This document shows, piece after piece, positions 42,264 through 49,431 of a stretch of DNA of 64,000 bases; the first letter of the stretch is position 1; each line of letters opens with the position of its first letter. The notes below the pieces were generated by a model. The model did no database searches. It was given only the letters and a program-made list of their open reading frames with translations, and had not been told where the DNA came from. Made by a program: the position numbers and the translations under genes. Source of the stretch: Bog-473 sp963809715 (GTDB lineage: Bacteria; Actinomycetota; Acidimicrobiia; Acidimicrobiales; RAAP-2); contig CAWEKO010000007.1 of the NCBI GenBank assembly GCA_963809715.1, forward strand, positions 434,001 through 498,000. Direction: 5' to 3'.

Positions 42264-43148
42264 ATGCGGGTGCCCGACTCCACCCTCGACGAGATCCGCA
42301 CCCGAGGCTTCTCGCTCTTGCGCGGTTTCCTGGCGCCCGACGAGCTCGCCGCGGCCCAAGAGGCGCTGTGGCGCCACTTCCCGCGCCCCGACGACTACTT
42401 CGCCGATCCGCAAGCGCCGGCTCACCGCGCGCTGGCCGGTGACCAGTTCGCCGGCGTGCTCGAGTTCCCGTACCGCTCGTGGGACCTCAACCGCCTGGCC
42501 GTGCACGCCGACCTCGTCGACATGGCCGAGCGCTACCTCGACACGACCGAGCTCCACCTCTACAAGGTCGAGCTGTGGGGCAAGTACGCCGGCGCCGTCG
42601 ACTACGAACAACCGCTGCACCGCGACTACGGCAGCCACAGCCTCGTGGTGCCCCGCCCCGAGACCCGCTACCAGCAGATCACGACCTTCATCTACCTCTC
42701 CGACGTCACCGAGGTCGACGCGCCGACGGTCATCGTGCCCTACGACGACGGCAAGGACGTTCCCTTCACTCCGTTGTTCCTCCCTTTTGGGGAGCTGGCC
42801 GACCGGGAAGTGCGTTGCGTCGGCCCGGCGGGCTCACTTCTCGTCTACCGGACCGATGTCCTGCACCGCGGCTCGGACTTCGGCGCGCCGCGTCGCTCAC
42901 GCTTCTCCATCCTGGTCGACTTCCAGGTGCGCGGCACGACCTGGGGCGGCAAGATGGCGTGGCCCAAGGCGGCGCCCGATCGGTGGGCCAGGTTCATCCC
43001 CCAGTGCACGGTCCGCCAGCGCGATCTGTTCGGCTGGCCGCGGCCCGGCGATCCCTATTGGGACGAGACGACGTTGCAAGGGGTGGCGGCGCGCTATCCC
43101 GGAATCGACCTGGAGCCCTACCGAGCCGCCGTCTCACCCTCCGCCTGA
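42264..43148 (+). CDS. PhyH-type Fe(II)/2-oxoglutarate dioxygenase
   Basis: A 294-residue phytanoyl-CoA-dioxygenase-like protein. The iron-binding H119-x-D121 is in LHRDYGSH, and His201 is in VLHRGSDF, followed by the Arg that binds 2-oxoglutarate in FGAPRRSRFSILVDF. MRVPDSTLDEIRTRGFSLLRGFLAPDEL is the usual N-terminus. It hydroxylates an acyl-CoA or secondary metabolite. ATG 42264 starts the canonical first helix; the longer frame upstream is a shadow of the dehydrogenase. Its partner is the divergent alcohol dehydrogenase. Confidence 0.93.
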   Translation: MRVPDSTLDEIRTRGFSLLRGFLAPDELAAAQEALWRHFPRPDDYFADPQAPAHRALAGDQFAGVLEFPYRSWDLNRLAVHADLVDMAERYLDTTELHLYKVELWGKYAGAVDYEQPLHRDYGSHSLVVPRPETRYQQITTFIYLSDVTEVDAPTVIVPYDDGKDVPFTPLFLPFGELADREVRCVGPAGSLLVYRTDVLHRGSDFGAPRRSRFSILVDFQVRGTTWGGKMAWPKAAPDRWARFIPQCTVRQRDLFGWPRPGDPYWDETTLQGVAARYPGIDLEPYRAAVSPSA

Positions 43149-43181
43149 CCCCCACATCAAACCCCGTCCCCCTACGTCCCG

Positions 43182-44107
43182 TCAGGTCGGCGGCTTTCGC
43201 AGCGTGACCATCACGGAGTGCACGTTCGGCGCAATCGTGACGAGACCAGCCGACTGGTGCACGGTGCCCCTGGTGGTCGCGGCCACGTTGTGGACGAACG
43301 AGGGAACTTCGAAGAGCACGGGACCCGACGCCGTGCCGTGCAGGGTCAGGGTGACGTGCCTGCCCGAGCCGGCGATCGTGAGCCCGACGCGCCGTCCTCC
43401 GTTCGTGGGGAAGTTGGCCACCGAGATCGGACGGCCTGTCGCCAACCATGCCGGGGGAACGCCCCGCCCGACGACCAGTGAGCCCGAGGCGTCCTGCGAG
43501 ACGAGCGAGTCGAGCAACACCTTGTTCGGCCCCGCGATGCCCCAGGCGTGCGACGTCCAGTTGGCGTCCATTGGGTTGCTGCAGCGGTTCGCCGTGTTGG
43601 GCTGGACGAGTGAGCAGGGCAAATAGTCGAGATGGTTCTCTGCGATGGTCTGGGCGATCACGGTGTTGGTCGCGGCAAGCAGGCTCGCGTATTCCTGACT
43701 CGCCCACGTCGCCTCGCTGTGCTCGCCGAGACGCGTTGCGATGTACCGGTAGGCGGCCAGACCGAGCAAGGCCTCGTAGTCGACGGTCCAGCTGCCCTCG
43801 GTGTCGATGTCCTGGGTCGCCTCCATCGTGCCCATCGGTCCCGTGCAATCCGCCGCAATGGCGTGTGCGGCGTCCTCGATGCTGGGTTCGGCCGCTGATC
43901 CCGAAGGTCCCGGTGTGGCGAAGTTCTCCCGCACGAAGGCGGTGTCGCCGGTCTTGAGGAGATAGACGGCCCATGGAAGTGGATAGGTCCAGAGGCCATC
44001 GACGTAGCTCGCCTGCGAGCCAACGGCGGAGCGAACGTCGGTCAGCGCGCGTGCGCATCGGTGAAGTAGCCGTGCGTGAACAGATTCGTCGAAATGCCGG
44101 CGTTCAT
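43182..44107 (-). pseudogene. C-terminal fragment of a six-hairpin glycosidase-like protein
   Basis: Reads MNAGISTNLFTHGYFTDAHA, then after a frame change SQASYVDGLWTYPLPWAVYLLKTGDTAF, YEALLGLAAYRYIATRLGE, EYASLLAATNTVIAQTIAENHLDYLPCSLVQPNTANRCSNPMDANWTSHAWGIAGPNKVLLD, and a C-terminal beta domain ending VMVTLRKPP. The alpha-helical pairs and W-rich segments resemble (alpha/alpha)6 barrel glycosidases, which are normally 700-1000 residues, so most of the N-terminus is gone. One base is out of place near 44050 in a CGCGCG run (926 bp is 308 codons plus two). Its start falls four bases inside the stop of the gene at 44104-44337. Confidence 0.55.
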
Positions 44108-44337
44108 GAGCTTGTCTCAATACAGTCCACACACATTTGGCAGCGTCGGTCCTCCGGTGTCTCGCTCCATCGCCGGCGCGGGCTGCCATAGCTCACATCG
44201 ATCCCGCACCACGTCCGCGCCCGCTCGGCGTCAGCCACGTGCCACAGCGAGGAGTCGGGCCCGGGTTCACCTTCGGTAGGCGTGTCGTTGGTGAGAAGGT
44301 GGATGAGGATGCCCTCGGGCTCCATTTCCACGGCCAT
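44104..44337 (-). CDS. Small Cys-rich hypothetical protein
   Basis: A 77-residue protein: MAVEMEPEGILIHLLTNDTPTE, then SSLWHVADAERARTWCGIDVSYGS and RWSETPEDRRCQMCVDCIETSS. Two or three Cys with the CxxC and TWCG pattern suggest a small zinc ribbon, a form seen in many actinobacteria with unknown role. The ATG at 44337 matches the usual start. Its stop overlaps the ATG of the glycosidase fragment, so the fragment may have been fused to its operon. Confidence 0.65.
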   Translation of the reverse strand: MAVEMEPEGILIHLLTNDTPTEGEPGPDSSLWHVADAERARTWCGIDVSYGSPRRRWSETPEDRRCQMCVDCIETSS

Positions 44338-44967
44338 GCGGCCAGCGTAAACCTGCCCAACCCCGACCCCGAACTCCAGGAGACCGGGTGATCTGGACAC
44401 GATCAAGGCCGCTCCGAGCACCTCACCTGCGGTAGCGCACGTGAGGTGCCGCCAGGAAGCAGTAACGTTTCGGTCAGTCAGAGGTCGGTCGAGCGCCGCA
44501 CCCGAAGGACACCGACAGCCAGAACCATGGCGAGTCCAGTCGATGACCCAACGAGAGCGAACGTCTGAGACAGTGCCGAACTGGAAGAAGGTTCCATGGA
44601 GAAACTGGGGAAATTGTCGTGGCGGGCTCGAGGTTCGGGAGGGACGTGCACCGCTGAAGTCGACCTCCCCATCCGCGGCTATCGGATCAATCCACGGAGC
44701 CGGTCGAATCCGTTTGCGGCCGCAGGATCTGAGGGGTCGATCCCGACGGTGTCATGGATTTCCTTCGATGGAGACATCTACTGGGTCCGGCTCTCAACGT
44801 CTCAGGGCTGGCCGCGGACGATTCGCGTGACCCAAGGCGATGTCGACGGAGCGAAGACGTGAAATTCGAGGCCGAGGTCATCAAGTAGGGAGAAGCCCTC
44901 GAGCTCTCGGCCGGTCGAGCAAGGACCATTGAGGTCCAGCGGGGCGTAGGTGATCGCAGGAAGTTTC
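44338..44967. other. Stretch without recognised gene upstream of the helicase
   Basis: About 630 bp. On the minus strand at 44478-44560 a frame ends in a hydrophobic stretch (FALVGSSTGLAMVLAVGVL) and RVRRSTDL, resembling the anchor of a small membrane protein; I do not count it as a gene. The plus-strand frames have no match. The right end contains the helicase leader. Confidence 0.4.
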
Positions 44968-44988
44968 TCCGGTCGTGACCGGAAGGAG
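44968..44988 (+). promoter_or_regulatory. Hairpin adjoining the Shine-Dalgarno of the cold-helicase gene
   Basis: TCCGGT (44968-44973), loop CGTG, ACCGGA (44978-44983) form a perfect 6-bp stem whose last A begins the AAGGAG ribosome site at 44983-44988. The start codon GTG 44999 is 10 bp further. Such a stem next to the ribosome site could influence translation with temperature, as in cold-shock leaders, but this is inference. Confidence 0.5.
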
Positions 44989-44998
44989 CACCTGTCGT

Positions 44999-46525
44999 GT
45001 GGTATTGTCGATGTCACTGATCGGCACTTTGCCGGCGTGGCCCGTTCGAATTCACACAGCGAGTTGGCCCCTTTCCAACTCGAACGGAGTTTTCGACATC
45101 TCTTCCTTCCTCGACCTCGGGGTTGGCGCGCCCCTGTCACAGCGCCTGGCTCACCTCGGAATTACCGACCCTCTCCCGATTCAGGTGGCGACCATTCCTG
45201 AAGCCCTGTCCGGGCGCGACATCTGCGGGCAGGCGCCGACAGGATCTGGGAAGACGCTGGCCTTCGGCCTCCCGCTGGTCACAAACGCCACCGGCGCCAA
45301 GCCCGGAAGGCCCACGGCGCTCGTCCTGGTGCCGACGCGCGAATTGGCGGAACAGGTGCGGGAGGTGTTGGCCAGCCTTCTGGGCTCGCACGCCAAGCGA
45401 GTTGTCGCGCTCTACGGAGGCACCAGCTACGGACCGCAGCGCCAGGCGCTGCGGCGTGGTGCAGACATCGTCGTGGCCTGCCCGGGTCGGCTCGAGGACC
45501 TTGTTGCGAGGGGTGACGTCAACCTGAGCCAGGTGCGAATCGTCGTGCTCGATGAGGCGGACCGCATGGTGGACATGGGTTTCCTCCGCCCCGTGTGCCG
45601 CTTGGTCGACCAGACGGCGCAGGAGCGACAGATTCTGCTGTTCTCGGCAACCATGGGCAAAGAGGTGGAGTCGATCAGCCGGCGTTATCAGCACAACCCG
45701 GCGCGGTATGAGATCGAAGCCGAGCCCTCGCAGGCAGACGACGTCACGCACCACTTCTGGCGTGTGCCGCGCACCGATCGAGTGACGCTCACTGCCCAAC
45801 TGGTGGCGCAACACGGACAAGCTTTTGTGTTCTGCCGGACCAAGCATGCTGCCGACCGGGTGGCCCGACAGTTGGGAGCGGCCGGGGTCCGCTCCGCTCC
45901 CATCCACGGCGACCGTTCACAGCACCAGCGAACCAGAGCCCTCGCTGCCTTCACCAGCGGACAGACCCACGCACTCGTGGCCACTGACGTCGTTGCGCGT
46001 GGCATTCATGTCGATGACGTCCCCTGCGTGGTGCATTTCGACCCACCAGGTGACGCAGAGAGTTACGTGCACCGGTCAGGCCGCACCGGCCGAGCGGGAA
46101 ACACGGGCACCGTCGTCAGCCTGGTGCCAGTCGAGCAGCAGGGTGAGGTGCGGGCGCTGCAGCGGGCGCTCGGATTCCCAACCGAGCTCACGGCGCCCTT
46201 CGAGGAGGCGGCGCCGCCAATTCCTCGCCCGTCGTCGCCTTCTCCGAAGAAGAAGGAGCGAGAGGCTTCGCCGAAGAATTCCGAGCGAGCCGCCCGTCAC
46301 GACGCGACCGCTGCGCAGCTGAACGGGACAGTGAAGTTCTTCGACACTCGGCGCGGCTACGGCTTCCTCGCTGCCCCGGATGGCAGCGACGTCTTTGTGC
46401 ATCACTCCAAGCTCCACGGGCGCGGGCCGGGACGACCCTTCCTCCGAAAGGGCGACCGGGTCGTCTTCGAGCTCGCCGCCGGTCGGCGTGGCCAGGAGGC
46501 CCGCAACGTCAAGGTGGCTTCGTGA
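44999..46525 (+). CDS. DEAD-box RNA helicase with C-terminal cold-shock domain
   Basis: A 508-residue fusion. The helicase has APTGSGKT (79-86), VPTRELAEQV (111-120), DEAD (185-188), SAT (216-218) and HRSGRTGR (358-365), so both RecA domains are whole. After a charged linker (410-440) a cold-shock domain runs from 441 to 507: NGTVKFFDTRRGYGFLAAPDGSDVFVHHS has the RNP1 and RNP2 motifs. DEAD helicases with this fusion unwind mRNA or rRNA and the CSD adds nucleic-acid binding. GTG 44999 has AAGGAG 10 bp upstream; ATG 45011 is an alternative. The first 30 residues look non-native. The gene overlaps the desaturase by four bases (GTGA). Confidence 0.93.
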   Translation: MVLSMSLIGTLPAWPVRIHTASWPLSNSNGVFDISSFLDLGVGAPLSQRLAHLGITDPLPIQVATIPEALSGRDICGQAPTGSGKTLAFGLPLVTNATGAKPGRPTALVLVPTRELAEQVREVLASLLGSHAKRVVALYGGTSYGPQRQALRRGADIVVACPGRLEDLVARGDVNLSQVRIVVLDEADRMVDMGFLRPVCRLVDQTAQERQILLFSATMGKEVESISRRYQHNPARYEIEAEPSQADDVTHHFWRVPRTDRVTLTAQLVAQHGQAFVFCRTKHAADRVARQLGAAGVRSAPIHGDRSQHQRTRALAAFTSGQTHALVATDVVARGIHVDDVPCVVHFDPPGDAESYVHRSGRTGRAGNTGTVVSLVPVEQQGEVRALQRALGFPTELTAPFEEAAPPIPRPSSPSPKKKEREASPKNSERAARHDATAAQLNGTVKFFDTRRGYGFLAAPDGSDVFVHHSKLHGRGPGRPFLRKGDRVVFELAAGRRGQEARNVKVAS

Positions 46526-47493
46526 CGACCGACGCGATCGTGGAAGTGGAACCGGAGATCGGCCAGCTCGAGCGGCCCGAACCGACCTCGCCGGCGCGGT
46601 GGTGGGACAAGCTCATCACTGCGGTGGTCGTGGTGCTCCCGCTGGTCGTGCTCGGGCTCTCCATCTGGCTGTTCTGGCATCACGGGATCGGTTGGTTCGA
46701 CCTCGGTCTGGGTGCCGCGTTGTACGTGATCACCGGGCTGGGCCTTTCCTTGGGCTTTCATCGCCTCTTCACCCACCGGAGTTTCCGGGCCCGCCGTGCT
46801 CTCCGAATCGCACTCGGGGTGGCCGGTTCGATGGCCGTGGAGGGATCGCTGATCAGCTGGGTCTCCCATCACCGTCGCCACCACGTCTATGCGGACCAGG
46901 CAGGCGACCCTCACTCACCGTGGACGGTCGATCAGGGCGACTTTCGTCGGCTCCGGGGTCTCTTCCACGCACACGTGGGATGGCTCTTCTCGGGCGCGCA
47001 GTCCAGTCCGAAACGCTGGAGCCGGGATCTCCTCGGCGACCGTGACGTCGTGGCCATCTCGAATCTTGCTCCCCTCTGGATGTTCCTCTCGCTGGCCTTG
47101 CCGTTTGGGCTCGGGTATGCCATCACGCACTCCCTCGTGGGTGCGACCCTCGCTCTGGTGTGGGCTGGACTGGTGCGTATTGCGCTCCTGCATCACGTCA
47201 CGTGGAGCGTCAACTCGCTCGGGCACATGTTCGGCAAACACCCGTACCAGAGCGGCGATCACAGTGGAAACATCGCCTGGCTCAGCGTCGTCAGTTTCGG
47301 CGATTCCTGGCACAACTCGCACCACGCCTTTCCCGCGCTGGCGCGGCACGGTTGTGACCGCGGCCAACTCGATCCTTCGGCGGGCGTCCTCCGGGTCTTC
47401 GAGGGTCTCGGTTGGGCCTCACAGGTCAAGCGTCCTACCAAGGCGTTGTTGACCCGGCGGCGTTCGACGCCGCCAGATTCCGCCCCGCAATGA
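46522..47493 (+). CDS. Acyl-CoA/fatty-acid desaturase
   Basis: A 323-residue membrane desaturase. The three His boxes are HRLFTH (80-85), HHRRHH (116-121) and HNSHH (264-268), the di-iron ligands of delta-9-type desaturases, and two pairs of hydrophobic segments span residues about 30-75 and 180-225. It inserts a double bond in fatty acids to keep membranes fluid at low temperature. GTG 46522 overlaps the helicase stop by four bases, so the two are translated together. Complete length. The electron donor is not encoded here. Confidence 0.95.
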   Translation: MTTDAIVEVEPEIGQLERPEPTSPARWWDKLITAVVVVLPLVVLGLSIWLFWHHGIGWFDLGLGAALYVITGLGLSLGFHRLFTHRSFRARRALRIALGVAGSMAVEGSLISWVSHHRRHHVYADQAGDPHSPWTVDQGDFRRLRGLFHAHVGWLFSGAQSSPKRWSRDLLGDRDVVAISNLAPLWMFLSLALPFGLGYAITHSLVGATLALVWAGLVRIALLHHVTWSVNSLGHMFGKHPYQSGDHSGNIAWLSVVSFGDSWHNSHHAFPALARHGCDRGQLDPSAGVLRVFEGLGWASQVKRPTKALLTRRRSTPPDSAPQ

Positions 47494-47592
47494 TCATCCT
47501 GCGGTCAGCAGAGACAATCGCAGCCGTTCGACGAACGGCGCCACAAGAGCGCAACGGCGCAGAAAGCAAGAAATGAGAGCAAAGAGATAGTT

Positions 47593-47796
47593 ATGGCAAC
47601 CGGAACAGTCAAGTTTTTCAATGGTGAAAAAGGATTCGGCTTCATCAGCCCGTCCGATGGCGAGAAGGACGTCTTCGTCCACTACTCGAACATCAGCGGC
47701 GGCGGGTACAAGTCGCTCGATGAAGGGCAGCAGGTCGAGTTCGATGTAGCGGAGGGGCGAAAGGGTCCCGAGGCACAAAACGTGAGGGTCGTGTAG
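47593..47796 (+). CDS. Cold-shock protein (CspA family)
   Basis: A 67-residue CSD protein: MATGTVKFFNGEKGFGFISPSDGEKDVFVHYSNISGGGYKSLDEGQQVEFDVAEGRKGPEAQNV. RNP1 (KGFGFI) and RNP2 (VFVHYS) are intact, so it binds single-stranded RNA as a chaperone. It is 99 bp after the desaturase, with a long 5' leader and a weak AAGAGAT ribosome site, and a strong terminator follows. Together with the helicase-CSD and desaturase genes it makes a cold-response cluster. The CSD of the helicase is a more diverged copy. Confidence 0.96.
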   Translation: MATGTVKFFNGEKGFGFISPSDGEKDVFVHYSNISGGGYKSLDEGQQVEFDVAEGRKGPEAQNVRVV

Positions 47797-47810
47797 CTCA
47801 CGGCTGAGAG

Positions 47811-47847
47811 ACGCGGGAGTGTTGGAAGCTCAACACTCCCGCGTTTT
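47811..47847 (+). terminator. Rho-independent terminator of the cold cluster
   Basis: ACGCGGGAGTGTTG (47811-47824), loop GAAGCT, CAACACTCCCGCGT (47831-47844): a perfect 14-bp stem followed by TTTT (47844-47847). It lies right after the csp stop and also in front of the stop of the convergent ClC gene. Confidence 0.9.
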
Positions 47848-47873
47848 CGCGCCCGCACGGACGCCAAAACGCC

Positions 47874-49226
47874 TCAGGAATGAGCGGGCTCCGGAGACGG
47901 CGTCGGCGTCGGCGTCGGAGCCGGGCTGATCCAAACGGCGGTGACATAGGAGACGACCACGGCCACGATCACCACCGGCATCAACTGAAGCGCATCAGTA
48001 GGGAAAAGCAGGCTGGGGAGCAGGACTGCGGTCAGGGGGAGTTTGAGTGCGCCCGCCGTCATGGCCCCGACTCCCATCGCGGCCCCCGCGATCATCGGTA
48101 ACCCGGAAAGGTGCGAGAGAGCGATCCCGCCGGCGGCACCGATGAACATCGCCGGGAAAATAGGCCCGCCACGGAAGCTGCTGAGTGAGATGGCGTAGGC
48201 CAAGGATTTGCACACCAGGAGAAGGACCAGCGCTCCGACCGTCCAACTGGCGGAATGTTGGACGAGCGTCGGGAGCTCCGACTGTCCCGAGAAGAGGACG
48301 TCCGATGAGCTTCGCCCGGTTCCCTCGGCGAAGGCGATCGCCAGTCCCGCCACGGCGAGACCCACGACCGGCGTGAGCAACAACCTCCGACGTTCGACGA
48401 TGGGCCGGAGTAGTCGGGCCACCCGGAAGATATTGGTCGCCAGCACGGCGGCCGCGAGGCCGATGCCGACGGCCCAGAGGAACTCGGCGGCGGTGGGCGA
48501 CCCGGTGTGGGGAATCTGCGGAATGCTCAACGAGAAAGTGCCGAACCCGGTGAGATGGTCCAGGCCGACGAAAACCAGCGATCCCACGCCAGCCGCGAGC
48601 AGACCAGGCAACAACACCATCTCCATGGTCGGTCCACCCAGTCCGACGACCTCCATGAGCAGGAAGGCGCCAACGAGGGGTGAGCCCAGGAGCGTGGCGA
48701 TAGCCGCAAAGCTCCCAGCACCGCCGATGACGACACTGGCCATCGCCGGCGCGTCCCGCTTGGCGAGGTGTACGGCCAGAACCCCCAGCCCGCTGCCGAT
48801 GGCGATCAGCGGGGCCTCGGGGCCCAGCACCACTCCGAGGCTCAGGGTGGCGAAGGCGGCCAAAAAAATGCCGATGAGGTCGATGGGACTGACAGGACCA
48901 CCAGCCTTGAAGCCCTCCGAGGGCTCATGACCGGAGGTGCCAGGCAGGTAGCGGATGGCCAGGGCCACGAGGAAGCCGCTGAGCGCGAGCCAGGGCAGTG
49001 GCCACCACAGCGGTTCGCCGTGGAAACCGAGGCTGTCTGGAAGATCAGTGAAGATCTCCGCCTGCACCCTGGCGACGCCCTCGAGGAAGAAGTAGGCGAC
49101 GGTCGCCACCGGAACGCCAATGACGGATCCAAGCACCAGAAGCGACAGATAGCTCCGGGACTTGAGGAGCTTGAGTGGGTCCGCGGGTGCCGGGGTCTGT
49201 TCCGGTGAAGCTTCGGGGTTCGTCAT
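47874..49226 (-). CDS. ClC-family chloride channel/transporter
   Basis: A 450-residue membrane protein with about ten hydrophobic segments. The ClC signature is present: GPEAPLIAIGSGLG (the GREGP-type loop with Glu, here GPEAP), SSFRGGPIFPAMFIGAAGG (GGxFxP) and PGTSGHEP (GSGxP-like). It conducts or exchanges Cl- for H+. The first 25 residues and last 25 (ISPAPTPTPTPSPEPAHS) are Pro-rich tails and there is no CBS domain. It is single, converging with the csp gene. The variant loops (lack of R in GREGP) suggest a divergent ClC-like member, possibly a fluoride or other exchanger. Confidence 0.9.
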   Translation of the reverse strand: MTNPEASPEQTPAPADPLKLLKSRSYLSLLVLGSVIGVPVATVAYFFLEGVARVQAEIFTDLPDSLGFHGEPLWWPLPWLALSGFLVALAIRYLPGTSGHEPSEGFKAGGPVSPIDLIGIFLAAFATLSLGVVLGPEAPLIAIGSGLGVLAVHLAKRDAPAMASVVIGGAGSFAAIATLLGSPLVGAFLLMEVVGLGGPTMEMVLLPGLLAAGVGSLVFVGLDHLTGFGTFSLSIPQIPHTGSPTAAEFLWAVGIGLAAAVLATNIFRVARLLRPIVERRRLLLTPVVGLAVAGLAIAFAEGTGRSSSDVLFSGQSELPTLVQHSASWTVGALVLLLVCKSLAYAISLSSFRGGPIFPAMFIGAAGGIALSHLSGLPMIAGAAMGVGAMTAGALKLPLTAVLLPSLLFPTDALQLMPVVIVAVVVSYVTAVWISPAPTPTPTPSPEPAHS

Positions 49227-49431
49227 GATCCCTTTGCGAAGGACTTAGTGCGGGAGATCGCAGTGCTGAGCGACGCCAGCCCTGCGATTCGGCGAGGTGG
49301 TGGTCCGTGAAATGGCCTGTGTGGAAGTCCTTTCACGCCGATTCGGACTATAACGCCGCAGTACTGCTCAGGCAGGGAATGACGACCGGTTGGGGTGACT
49401 GTGCGCTGGCCGCGTCGTCATCACGCCGGCG

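Noticed and set aside
44478..44672. Minus-strand frame with a hydrophobic end and basic tail, like a wall-anchored or small membrane protein
   Set aside because: No credible start or N-terminal domain, and the region upstream is a shadow; too weak to call.
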